DNA of 64,000 bases from Xylocopa sonorina (taxonomy: Eukaryota > Arthropoda > Insecta > Hymenoptera > Apidae). The notes under the pieces are model-generated. The model worked only from the letters and a program-made list of their open reading frames with translations, made no database searches and was not told the DNA's origin. The position numbers were made by a program, and so were the translations under genes. This document shows positions 28,058 through 40,734 of the stretch, piece after piece; positions within the stretch are counted from its first letter, which is position 1; each line of letters starts with the position of its first letter. The stretch covers positions 124,001 to 188,000 of the forward strand of contig NW_027490092.1 of assembly GCF_050948175.1 (NCBI RefSeq). Reading direction: 5' to 3'.

Positions 28058-31000
28058 TGCTAGGGAATAGCCTTTGCAGATGTCTACGTACCGTAGCAAT
28101 AGAGTTCTAATGCTTCTCAAAACGCGATATAGCACCTCATTCCTATGTTTCATGATAAGATATAATATTCATTGCGATGTGTCATGTATATCTCGTATTC
28201 ACATCAAAAGAATGTAAATGCGACACTTCCATGCTAGGAAGTAGCGTTTGCAGATGTCTACGTATCGCAGCAATAGAGTTCCAACGCTTCCTAAAACGCG
28301 ATATCGCATCTCCCTTCTATGTTTCATGATAAGGTATAATATTCATTGCGAAGTGTCATGTATACCTCGTATTCACTTCAAATGAATGTAAATGCGACAC
28401 TTCCATGCTAGGAAGTAACGTTTGCAGATGTCTACGTATCGTAGCAATAGAGTACTAATGCTTCTTAGAACGCGATATCGCATCTCACTGCTATGTTTCA
28501 TGATAAGATATAATATTCATTATGGAGTGATATGTATACATCGTACTCACTTCAAAAGAATGTAAATGCGACGCTTCCATGCTAGGGAATATCCTTTGCA
28601 GATGTCTACGTATCGTAGCAATAGAGTTCTAATGCTTCTCAAAACGCGATATAGCACCTCCTTCCTATGTTTCATGATAAGATATAATATTCATTATGGA
28701 GTGTTATGTATACCTCGTACTCACTTCAAAAAAATGTAAATGCGTCCCTTCCATCCTGGGAAATAACGTTTGCAGATGTCTACGTATCGTAGCAATAGAG
28801 TTCTAGTGCTTCTTAGAACGCGATATCGCATCTCACTTCTATGTTTCATGATAAGATATAATATTCATTGCGAAGTGTCATGTATATCTCGTTTTCACTT
28901 CAAACGAATGTAAATGCGACACTTCCATGCTAGGAAATAGCGTTTGCAGATGTCTACGTATCGTAGCAATAGAGTTCTAATGCTTCTTAAAACGCGATAT
29001 CGCATCTCATTCCTATGTTTCATGATAAGATATAATATTCATTGCGAAGTGTCATGTATATCTCGTATTCACTTCAAACGAATGTAAATGCGACACTTCC
29101 ATGCTGGGATATAGCGTTTACAGATGTCTACGTATCGTAGCAATAGAGTTCTAATGCTTCTCAAAACGCGATATAGCACCTCATTCCTATGTTTCATGAG
29201 AAGATATAATATTCATTATGGAGTGTTATGTATACCTCGTACTCACTTCAAAGGAATGTAAATGCGACACTTCCATGCTAGGAAATAGCGTTTGCAGATG
29301 TCTACGTATCGTAGCAATAGAGTTCTAATGCTTCTCAAAACGCGATATAGCACCTCATTCCTATGTTTCATGAGAAGATATAATATTCATTATGGAGTGT
29401 TATGTATACCTCGTACTCACTTCAAAAGAATGTAAATGCGACCCTTCCATCCTAGAAAAATAGCGTTTGCAGATGTCTACGTATCGTAGCAATAGAGTTC
29501 TAGTGCTTCTTAGAACGCTATATCGCATCTCACCTCTATGTTTCATGATAAGATATAGTATTCATTGCGAAGTGTCATGTATACCTCGATTTCTCTTCTC
29601 AAGAATGTAAATGCGACCCTTCCGTCCTAGGAAATAGCGTTTGCAGATGTCTACGTATCGCAGCAATAGAGTTCTAATGCTTCTTAAAACGCGATATCGC
29701 ATCTCACTGCTATGTTTCATGATAAGATATAGTATTCATTGCGAAGTGTCATGTATACCTCGTATTCACTTCAAAAGAACGTAAATAAGACACTTCCATG
29801 CTAGGAAATAGCGTTTGCAGATGTCTACGTATCGTAGCAATAGAGTTCTAATGCTCCTTAAAACGCGATATCGCATCTCACTTCTATGTTTCATGATAAG
29901 ATATAATATTCATTGCGAAGTGTCATGTATACATCGTACTCACTTCAAAAGAATGTAAATGCGACCCTTCTATGCTAGGGAATAGCCTTTGCAGATGTCT
30001 ACGTATCGTAGCAATAGAGTTCTAATGCTTCTTAGAACGCGATATCGCATCTCACTTTTATGTTTCATGATAAGATATAATATTCATTGCGAAGTGTCAT
30101 GTATATCTCGTATTCACTTCAAACGAATGTAAATGCGACACTTCCATGCTGGGAAATAGCGTTTACAGATGTCTACGTATCGTAGCAATAGAGTTCTAAT
30201 GCTTCTCAAAACGCGATATAGCACCTCATTCCTATGTTTCATGAGAAGATATAATATTCATTATGGAGTGTTATGTATACCTCGTACTCACTTCAAAAGA
30301 ATGTAAATGCGACACTTCCATGCTAGGAAATAGCGTTTGCAGATGTCTACGTATCGTAGCAATAGAGTTCTAATGCGTCTTAAAACGAGATGCCGCATTT
30401 CATTTCTATGTTTCGTGATAAGATATAATATTCATTGTGGAGTGTTATGTATACGTCGTATTCACTTCAGTGGAATGTAAGTGGAATGTAAGTGGAATGT
30501 AAGTGTAATGCTAGGAAATAGAGTTTGTAGATGTCTACGCATATTAGCAATAGAGTTCCAATGCTTCTCAAAACGCGACATAGCACCTCATTCCTATGTT
30601 TCATGATAAGATATAATATTCATTGCGAAGTGTCATGCATATCTTGTATTCACTTCAAAAGAATGTAAATGCGACACTTCCATGCTAGGAAATAGCGTTT
30701 GCAGATGTCTACGTATCGCAGCAATAGAGTTTTAATGCTTCCTAAAACGCGATATCGCACCTCTCTTCTATGTTTCATGATAAGGTATAATATTCATTGC
30801 GAAGTGTCATGTATACCTCGTATTAACTTCAAAAGAATATAAATGCGACACTTCCTTGCTAGGAAATATTGTTTGCAGATGTCTACGTATCACAACAATA
30901 GAGTACTAATGCTTCTTAAAACGAGATGTCGTATTTCACTTCTATGTTTCGTAATAAGATATAATATTCATTGTGTAATGTTATATATACCTCGTATTCA

Positions 31001-31204
31001 CTTCAGTGGAATGTAAGTGCGAAATTTCCTTGCTAGGAAATAGAGTTTGCAGATGTCTACGTATAATAGCAATAGAGTTCTAATGCTTCTCAAAACGCGA
31101 TATAGCACCTCATTCCTATGTTTCATGATAAGCTATAATATTCATTGCGAAGTGTCATGTGTATCTCGTATTCACTTCAAAAGAATGTAAATGCGACACT
31201 TCCG
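28058..31204 (+). repeat. 18-monomer block, copy 2 (3147 bp)
   Basis: This is the second tandem copy of the preceding block, with its 175-bp monomer at 29298-29472 and its 188-bp monomer at 30343-30530. The word TTCCGTGCTAGG at the end of copy 1 (28057) recurs at 31204, where the sequence switches from GGGAATAGCC to GGAAATAGCG. This places the junction to within a few bases. Confidence 0.9.
30343..30530 (+). repeat. 188-bp expansion monomer, block copy 2
   Basis: This is the same three-unit GTGGAATGTAA expansion as at 27196-27383, carried along in the second 18-mer copy, and it is again followed by a CATATTAGC monomer. Confidence 0.93.
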
Positions 31205-32257
31205 TGCTAGGAAATAGCGTTTGCAGATGTCTACGTATCGTAGCAATAGAGTTCTAATGCTTCTCAAAACGCGATATAGCACCTCATTCCTATGTTTCAT
31301 GAGAAGATATAATATTCATTATGGAGTGTTATGTATACCTCGTACTCACTTCAAAAGAATGTAAATGCGACCCTTCCATCCTAGAAAAATAGCGTTTGCA
31401 GATGTCTACGTATCGTAGCAATAGAGTTCTAGTGCTTCTTAGAACGCTATATCGCATCTCACCTCTATGTTTCATGATAAGATATAGTATTCATTGCGAA
31501 GTGTCATGTATACCTCGATTTCTCTTCTCAAGAATGTAAATGCGACCCTTCCGTTCTAGGAAATAGCGTTTGCAGATGTCTACGTATCGCAGCAATAGAG
31601 TTCTAATGCTTCTTAAAACGCGATATCGCATCTCACTGCTATGTTTCATGATAAGATATAGTATTCATTGCGAAGTGTCATGTATACCTCGTATTCACTT
31701 CAAAAGAACGTAAATAAGACACTTCCATGCTAGGAAATAGCGTTTGCAGATGTCTACGTATCGTAGCAATAGAGTTCTAATGCTCCTTAAAACGCGATAT
31801 CGCATCTCACTTGTATGTTTCATGATAAGATATAATATTCATTGCGAAGTGGCATGTATACATCGTACTCACTTCAAAAGAATGTAAATGCGACCCTTCT
31901 ATGCTAGGGAATAGCCTTTGCAGATGTCTACGTATCGTAGCAATAGAGTTCTAATGCTTCTTAGAACGCGATATCGCATCTCACTTTTATGTTTCATGAT
32001 AAGATATAATATTCATTGCGAAGTGTCATGTATATCTCGTATTCACTTCAAACGAATGTAAATGCGACACTTCCATGCTGGGAAATAGCGTTTACAGATG
32101 TCTACGTATCGTAGCAGTAGAGTTCTAATGCTTCTCAAAACGCGATATAGCACCTCATTCCTATGTTTCATGAGAAGATATAATATTCATTATGGAGTGT
32201 TATGTATACCTCGTACTCACTTCAAAAGAATGTAAATGCGACACTTCCATGCTAGGA
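31205..32257 (+). repeat. Partial third copy of part of the 18-mer block
   Basis: After the second block the array continues with the monomers that start at 29298, 29473, 29647, 29821, 29995 and 30169, shifted by 1929 bp, and includes another 175-bp unit (31227-31401). Private markers such as AAGTGGCATG and GTAGCAGTAG set it apart from the source. This fits an unequal exchange that re-entered the block part-way through. Confidence 0.85.
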
Positions 32258-32980
32258 AATAGCGTTTGCAGATGTCTACGTATCGCAGCAGTAGAGTTCT
32301 AATGCTTCTTAAAACGCGATATCGCATCTCACTGCTATGTTTCATGATAAGATATAGTATTCATTGCGAAGTGTCATGTATACCTCGTATTCACTTCAAA
32401 AGAACGTAAATAAGACACTTCCATGCTAGGAAATAGCGTTTGCAGATGTCTACGTATCGTAGCAATAGAGTTCTAATGCTCCTTAAAACGCGATATCGCA
32501 TCTCACTTCTATGTTTCATGATAAGATATAATATTCATTGCGAAGTGGCATGTATACATCGTACTCACTTCAAAAGAATGTAAATGCGACCCTTCTATGC
32601 TAGGGAATAGCCTTTGCAGATGTCTACGTATCGTAGCAATAGAGTTCTAATGCTTCTTAGAACGCGATATCGCATCTCACTTTTATGTTTCATGATAAGA
32701 TATAATATTCATTGCGAAGTGTCATGTATATCTCGTATTCACTTCAAACGAATGTAAATGCGACACTTCCATGCTGGGAAATAGCGTTTACAGATGTCTA
32801 CGTATCGTAGCAGTAGAGTTCTAATGCTTCTCAAAACGCGATATAGCACCTCATTCCTATGTTTCATGAGAAGATATAATATTCATTATGGAGTGTTATG
32901 TATACCTCGTACTCACTTCAAAAGAATGTAAATGCGACACTTCCATGCTAGGAAATAGCGTTTGCAGATGTCTACGTATC
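31562..32980 (+). repeat. 4-monomer tandem duplication (696 bp)
   Basis: Monomers starting at 31576, 31750, 31924 and 32098 are repeated at 32272, 32446, 32620 and 32794. The shared rare variants AAGTGGCATG (31847 and 32543) and GTAGCAGTAG (about 32110 and 32806) occur in both copies. Because these variants are absent from the 18-mer block, this duplication is later than the partial third copy it overlies. Confidence 0.88.
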
Positions 32981-33315
32981 GCAGCAATAGAGTTTTAATG
33001 CTTCCTAAAACGCGATATCGCACCTCTCTTCTATGTTTCATGATAAGGTATAATATTCATTGCGAAGTGTCATGTATACCTCGTATTCACTTCAAAAGAA
33101 TATAAATGCGACACTTCCTTGCTAGGAAATATTGTTTGCAGATGTCTACGTATCACAGCAATAGAGTAATAATGCTTCTTAAAACGAGATGTCGTATTTC
33201 ATTTCTATGTTTCGTAATAAGATATAATACTCGTTGTGTAATGTTATGTATACCTCGTATTCACTTCAGTGGAATGTAAGTGCCACATGTCCATGCTAGG
33301 AAATAGAGTTTGCAG

Positions 33316-33466
33316 ATGTCTACGCATATTAGCAATAGTGTATCGCATCTCACATCTATGTTTCATGATAAGATATAATATTCATTGCGAAGTGTCATGT
33401 ATACCTCGTATTCACTTCAAAAGAATGTAAATATGACACTTCCATGCTAGGAAATAGCATTTGCAG
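33316..33466 (+). repeat. 151-bp truncated monomer (23-bp deletion)
   Basis: This is the only large internal deletion seen in the array. The sequence passes from AGCAATAGTG straight to TATCGCATCTC near 33338, a net loss of 23 bp covering roughly monomer positions 23-48. The loss removes the left half of the central GCGATATCGC palindrome. The neighbouring monomers are normal. Confidence 0.93.
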
Positions 33467-33643
33467 ATGTCTACGTATCGTAGCAATAGAGTTCGTGTGC
33501 GTCTTAAAACGAGATGCCGCATTTCATTTCTATGTTTCGTGATAAGATATAATATTCATTGTGGAGTGTTATGTATACCTCGTATTCACTTCAGTGGAAT
33601 GCCAGTGGAATGTAAGTGTAATGCTAGGAAATAGAGTTTGCAG
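33467..33643 (+). repeat. 177-bp expansion monomer
   Basis: Two 11-bp units are present, the first altered to GTGGAATGCCA, for +3 bp net. It follows the 151-bp truncated monomer and precedes a CATATTAGC monomer. The same GCCA variant recurs at 52621, 57677 and 59249, linking these copies. Confidence 0.9.
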
Positions 33644-33729
33644 ATGTCTACGCATATTAGCAACAGAGTTCTGATGCTTCTCAAAACGCGATATAGCACC
33701 TCATTCCTATGTCTCATGATAAGATATAA

Positions 33730-36270
33730 TATTCATTGCGGAGTGTCATGTATACCTCGATTTCACTTCACAAGAATGTAAATGCAACACTTCCTTGCTA
33801 GGAAATATTGTTTGCAGATGTCTACGTATCACAGCAATAGAGTTCTAATGCTCCCTAAAATGCGATATCGCACCTCTCTTCTATGTTTCATGATAAGATA
33901 TAATATTCAGTGCGAAGTGTCATGTATACCTCGATTTCACTTCACAAGAATGTAAATGCGACACTTCCTTGCTAGGAAATATTGTTTGCAGATGTCTACG
34001 TATCACAACAATAGAGTACTAATGCTTCTTAAAACGAGATGTCGTATTTCATTTCTATGTTTCGTAATAAGATATAATACTCATTGTGTAATGTTATGTA
34101 TACCTCGTATTCACTTCAGTGGAATGTAAGTGCCACATGTCCATGCTAGGAAATAGAGTTTGCAGATGTCTACGTATAATAGCAGTAGAGTTCTAATGCT
34201 TCTCAATACGCGATATAGCACCTCATTCCTATGTTTCATGATAAGATATAATATTCATTAAGAAGTGTCATGTATATCTCGTATTCACTTCAAAAGAATG
34301 TAAATGCGACACTTCCATGCTAGGAAATAGCGTTTGCAGATGTCTACGTATCGTAGCAATAGATTTCTAATGCTTCTTAAAACGAGATATCGCATCTCAC
34401 TGCTATGTTTCATGAAAAGATATAATATTCATTATGGAGTGTTATGTATACATCGTACTCACTTCAAAAGAGTGTAAATGCGACCCTTCCATGCTAGGAA
34501 ATAGAGTTTGCAGATGTCTACGTATCGTAGCAATAGAGTTCTAATGCTTCTTAGAACGCGATATCGCATCTCACTTCTATGTTTCATGATAAGATATAAT
34601 ATTCATTGCGAAGTGTCATGTATACCTCGTATTCACTTCAAAAGAATGTAAATAAGACACTTCCATGCTAGGAAATAGCGTTTGCAGATGTCTACGTATC
34701 GCAGCAATAGAGTTTTAATGCTTCCTAAAACGCGATATCGCACCTCTCTTCTATGTTTCATGATAAGGTATAATATTCATTATGGAGTGTTATGCATACC
34801 TTTTACTCACTTCAAAAGAATGTACATGCGACACTTCCATGCTAGGAAATAGCGTTTGCAGATGTCTACGTATCGCAGCAATAGAGTTTTAATGCTTCCT
34901 AAAACGCGATATCGCACCTCTCTTCTATGTTTCATGATAAGGTATAATATTCATTGCGAAGTGTCATGTATACCTCGTATTCACTTCAAAAGAATATAAA
35001 TGCGACACTTCCTTGCTAGGAAATATTGTTTGCAGATGTCTACGTATCACAACAATAGAGTACTAATGCTTCTTAAAACGAGATGTCGTATTTCACTTCT
35101 ATGTTTCGTAATAAGATATAATATTCATTGTGTAATGTTATGTATACCTCGTATTCACTTCAGTGGAATGTAAGTGCGAAATTTCCTTGTTAGGAAATAG
35201 AGTTTGCAGATGTCTACGTATAATAGCAATATAGTTCTAGTGCGTCTTAAAACGCGATGTAGCACCTCATTCCTATGTTTCATGATAAGCTATAATATTC
35301 ATTGCGAAGTGTCATGTATATCTCGTATTCACTTCTAATGAATGTAAATGCGACCCTTCTATGCTAGGAAATAGCCTTTGCAGATGTCTACGTATCGTAG
35401 CAATAGAGTTCTAATGCTTCTTAGAACGCGATATCGCATTTCACTTCTATGTTTCATGATAAGATATAATATTCATTGCGAAGTGTCATGTATACCTCGT
35501 ATTCACTTCAAAAGAATGTAAATCCGACACTTCCATGCTAGGAAATAGTGTGTGCAGATGTCTACGTATCGTAGCAATAGGGTTCTAATGCTTCTTAGAA
35601 CGCGATATCGCATCTCACTTCTATGTTCCATGATAAGATATAATATTCATTGCGGAGTGTCATGTATACCTCGATTTCACTTCACAAGAATGTAAATGCA
35701 ACACTTCCTTGCTAGGAAATATTGTTTGCAGATGTCTACGTATCACAGCAATAGAGTTCTAATGCTCCCTAAAATGCGATATCGCACCTCTCTTCTATGT
35801 TTCATGATAAGATATAATATTCAGTGCGAAGTGTCATGTATACCTCGATTTCACTTCACAAGAATGTAAATGCGACACTTCCTTGCTAGGAAATATTGTT
35901 TGCAGATGTCTACGTATCACAGCAATAGAGTACTAATGCTTCTTAAAACGAGATGTCGTATTTCATTTCTATGTTTCGTAATAAGATATAATACTCATTG
36001 TGTAATGTTATGTATACCTCGTATTCACTTCAGTGGAATGTAAGTGCCACATGTCCATGCTAGGAAATAGAGTTTGCAGATGTCTACGTATGATAGCAAT
36101 AGAGTTCTAATGCTTCTCAATACGCGATATAGCACCTCATTCCTATGTTTCATGATAAGATATAATATTCATTAAGAAGTGTCATGTATATCTCGTATTC
36201 ACTTCAAAAGAATGTAAATGCGACACTTCCATGCTAGGAAATAGCGTTTGCAGATGTCTACGTATCGTAG
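33730..36270 (+). repeat. 11-monomer offset duplication (1914 bp)
   Basis: Monomers at 33818, 33992, 34166 and 34340 match those at 35732, 35906, 36080 and 36254 in order. Shared markers are AATGCAACACTTCC, GCTCCCTAAAATGCG, GTGCCACATGTCC, CTCAATACGCG and CATTAAGAAGTG. Between them, the monomers at 34688 and 34862 are a single-unit duplication sharing GAGTTTTAATGC and CACCTCTCTTC. Confidence 0.82.
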
Positions 36271-38984
36271 CAATAGAGTTCTAATGCTTCTTAGAACGCG
36301 ATATGGCATCTCACTTCTATGTTTCATGATAAGATATAATATTCATTGCGAAGTGTCATGTATACCTCGTATTCACTTCAAAAGAATGTAAATAAGACAC
36401 TTCCATGCTAGGAAATAGAGTTTGCAGATGTCTACGCATATTAGCAATAGAGTTCTAATGCTTCTCAAAACGCGATATAGCACCTCATTCCTATGTCTCA
36501 TGATAGGATATAATATTCATTGCGAAGTGTCATGTATATCTCGTATTCACTTCAAAGGAATGTAAATGCGACACTTCCATGCTAGGAAATAGCGTTTGCA
36601 GATGTCTACGTATCGCAGCAATAGAGTTCTAATGCTTCCTAAAACGCGATATCGCATCTCTCTTCTATGTTTCATGATAAGGTATAATATTCATTGCGAA
36701 GTGTCATGTATACCTCGTATTCACTTCAAAAGTATGTAAATGCGACACTTCCTTGCTAGGAAATATTGTTTGCAGATGTCTACGTATCACAGCAATAGAG
36801 TACTAATGCTTCTTAAAACGAGATGTCGTATTTCACTTCTATGTTTCGTAATAAGATATAATATTCATTGTGTAATGCTATGTATACCTCGTATTCACTT
36901 CAGTGGAATGTAAGTGCGAAATTTCCTTGCTAGGAAATAGAGTTTGCAGATGTTTACGTATAATAGCAATAGAGTTCTAATGCTTCTCAAAACGCGATAT
37001 AGCACCTCATTCCTATGTTTCATGATAAGCTATAATATTCATTGCGAAGTGTCATGTATATCTCGTATTCACTTCAAAGGAATGTAAATGCGACACTTCC
37101 ATGCTAGGAAATAGCGTTTGCAGATGTCTACGTATCGTAGCAATAGAGTACTAATGCTTCTTAGAACGCGATATCGCATTTCACTTCTATGTTTCATGAT
37201 AAGATATAATATTCATTGCGAAGTGTCATGTATACCTCGTATTCACTACAAAAGAATGAAAATGCGACACTTCCTTGCAAGCAAATCTTGTTTGCAGATG
37301 TCTACGTATCACAGCAATAGAGTACTAATGCTTCTTAAAACGAGATGTCGTATTTCACTTCTATGTTTCGTAATAAGATATAATATTCATTGTGTAATGC
37401 TATGTATACCTCGTATTCACTTCAGTGGAATGTAAGTGCGAAATTTCCTTGCTAGGAAATAGAGTTTGCAGATGTCTACGTATAATAGCAATAGAGTTCT
37501 AATGCTTCTCAAAACGCGATATAGCACCTCATTCCTATGTTTCATGATAAGCTATAATATTCATTGCGAAGTGTCATGTATATCTCGTATTCACTTCAAA
37601 GGAATGTAAATGCGACACTTCCATGCTAGGAAATAGCGTTTGCAGATGTCTACGTATCGCAGCAATAGAGTTCTAATGCTTCCTAAAACGCGATATCGCA
37701 TCTCTCTTCTATGTTTCATGATAAGGTATAATATTCATTGCGAAGTGTCATGTATACCTCGTATTCACTTCAAATGAATGTAAATGCGACACTTCCATGC
37801 TAGGAAATAGCGTTTGCAGATGTCTACGTATCGTAGCAATAGAGTTCTAATGCTTCTTAAAACGCGATATCGCTTCTCACTGCTATGTTTCATGATAAGA
37901 TATAATATTCATTATGGAGTGTTATGTATACCTCGTACTCACTTCAAAAGAATGTAAATGCGACCCTTCCATGCTAGGAAATAGCCTTTGCAGATGTCTA
38001 CGTATCGTAGCAATAGAGTTCTAATGCTTCGTAAAACGAGATGTCGTATTTCACTTCTATGTTTCGTAATAAGATATAATATTCATTGTGTAATGTTATG
38101 TATACCTCGTATTCACTTCAGTGGAATGTAAATGCGAAATTTCCTTGCTAGGAAATAGAGTTTGCAGATGTCTACGTATAATAGCAATACAGTTCTAATG
38201 CTTCTCAAAACGCGATGTAGCACCTCATTCCTATGTTTCATGATAAAATATAATATTCATTGCGAAGTGTCATGTGTACCTCGTATTCACTTCAAATGAA
38301 TGTAAATGCGACACTTCCATGCTAGGAAATAGCGTTTGCAGATGTCTACGTATCGTAGCAATAGAGTTCTAATGCTTCTTAAAACGCGATATCGCTTCTC
38401 ACTGCTATGTTTCATGATAAGATATAATATTCATTATGGAGTGTTATGTATACCTCGTACTCACTTCAAAAGAATGTAAATGCGACCCTTCCATGCTAGG
38501 AAATAGCCTTTGCAGATGTCTACGTATCGTAGCAATAGAGTACTAATGCTTCTTAAAACGAGATGTCGTATTTCACTTCTATGTTTCGTAGTAAGGTATA
38601 ATATTCATTGTGTAATGTTATGTATACCTCGTATTCACTTCAGTGGAATGTAAGTGCCAAATTTCCTTGCTAGGAAATAGAGTTTGCAGATGTCTACGTA
38701 TAATAGCAATATAGTTCTAATGCGTCTTAAAACGCGATATAGCACCTCATTCCTATGTTTCATGATAAGCTATAATATTCATTGCGATGTGTCATGTATA
38801 TCTCGTATTCACTTCTAATGAATGTAAATGCGACCCTTCCATGCTAGGAAATATCCTTTGCAGATGTCTACGTATCGTAGCAATAGAGTTCTAATGCTTC
38901 TTAGAACGCGATATCGCATTTCACTTCTATGTTTCAAGATAAGATATAATATTCATTGCGAAGTGTCATGTATACCTCGTATTC
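36271..38984 (+). repeat. Mixed-subtype segment with a 3-monomer duplication (522 bp)
   Basis: The monomers starting at 37820, 37994 and 38168 are repeated at 38342, 38516 and 38690. Both copies carry ATCGCTTCTCACTGC, then CCTTTGCAG with GTCGTATTTCAC, then TATAATAGCAATA. The part from 37081 to 38190 also has a distant copy at 40735-41850. No genes; an open frame across 37118-37435 is a satellite shadow. Confidence 0.8.
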
Positions 38985-40040
38985 ACTACAGAAGAATGTA
39001 AATGCGACACTTCCATGCTAGGAAGTAGCGTTTGCAGATGTCTACGTATCGCAGCAATAGGGTTCTAATGCTTCTTAGAACGCGATATCGCATCTCACTT
39101 CTATGTTCCATGATAAGATATAATATTCATTGCGAAGTGTCATGTATACCTCGATTTCACTTCGCAAGAATGTAAATGCGACACTTCCTTGCTAGGAAAT
39201 ATTGTTTGCAGATGTCTACGTATCACAGTAATAGAGTACTAATGATTCTTGAAACGAGATGTCGTATTTCATTTCTATGTTTCGTAATAAGGTATAATAT
39301 TCATTGTGTAATGTTATGTATATCTCGTATTCACTACAAAAGAATGTAAATGCGACACTTCCATGCTAGGAAGTAGCGTTTGCAGATGTCTACGTATCGC
39401 AGCAATAGGGTTCTAATGCTTCTTAGAACGCGATATCGCATCTCACTTCTATGTTCCATGATAAGATATAATATTCATTGCGAAGTGTCATGTATACCTC
39501 GATTTCACTTCGCAAGAATGTAAATGCGACACTTCCTTGCTAGGAAATATTGTTTGCAGATGTCTACGTATCACAGTAATAGAGTACTAATGATTCTTGA
39601 AACGAGATGTCGTATTTCATTTCTATGTTTCGTAATAAGGTATAATATTCATTGTGTAATGTTATGTATATCTCGTATTCACTACAAAAGAATGTAAATG
39701 CGACACTTCCATGCTAGGAAGTAGCGTTTGCAGATGTCTACGTATCGCAGCATTAGGGTTCTAATGCTTCTTAGAACGCGATATCGCATCTCACTTCTAT
39801 GTTCCATGATAAGATATAATATTCATTGCGAAGTGTCATGTATACATCGATTTCACTTCACAAGAATGTAAATGCGACACTTCCTTGCTAGGAAATATTG
39901 TTTGGAGATGTCTACGTATCACAGCAATAGAGTACTAATGATTCTTGAAACGAGATGTCGTATTTCATTTCTGTGTTTCGTAATAAGATATAATATTCAT
40001 TGTGTAATGTTATGTATACCTCGTATTCACTTCAGAGGAA
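38985..40040 (+). repeat. Dimeric higher-order repeat (348 bp, 3 copies)
   Basis: Two monomer subtypes alternate strictly. One has AGGAAGTAGCG, CGCAGCAATAGGG and TTCCATGATAAG (starts 39038, 39386, 39734). The other has CACAGTAATAGAGTAC (CACAGCAATAG in the last copy), GATTCTTGAAACG and CGTAATAAGG (starts 39212, 39560, 39908; the last has CGTAATAAG followed by A). This is the only clean dimer array in the window, and its copies are nearly identical. Confidence 0.9.
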
Positions 40041-40734
40041 TGTAAGTGCGAAATTTCCTTGCTAGGAAATAGAGTTTGCAGATGTCTACGTATCGTAGCA
40101 ATAGAGTTCTAATGCTTCTTAAAACGCGATATCGCATCCTACTGCTATGTTTCATGAAATGATATAATATTCATTATGGAGTGTTATGTATACCTCGTAC
40201 TCACTTCAAAAGAGTGTAAATGCGACCCTTCCATGCTAGGAAATAGCGTTTGCAGATGTCTACGTATCGTAGCAATAGAGTTCTAATGCTTCTTAGAACG
40301 CGATATCGCATCTCCCTTTTATGTTTCATGATAAGATATAATATTCATTGCGAAGTGTCATGTATACCTCCTATTCACTTCAAAAGAATGTAAACAAGAC
40401 ACTTCCATGCTAGGAAATAGCGTTTGCAGATGTCTACGTATCGTAGCAATAGAGTTCTGATGCTTCTTAGAACGCGATATCGCATCTCACTGCTATGTTT
40501 CATGAAAAGATATAATATTCATTATGGAGTGTTATGTATACATCGTACTCACTTCAAAAGAGTGTAAATGCGACCCTTCCATGCTAAGAAATAGAGTTTG
40601 CAGATGTCTACGTATCGTAGCAATAGAGTTCTAATGCTTCTTAGAACGCGATATCGCATCTCCCTTTTATGTTTCATGATAAGATATAATATTCATTGCG
40701 AAGTGTCATGTATATCTCGTATTCACTTCAAAGG

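Noticed and set aside
33316..33466. Transposon insertion or excision scar at the shortened monomer
   Set aside because: There is no target-site duplication, no terminal repeats and no foreign bases, only a 23-bp loss.
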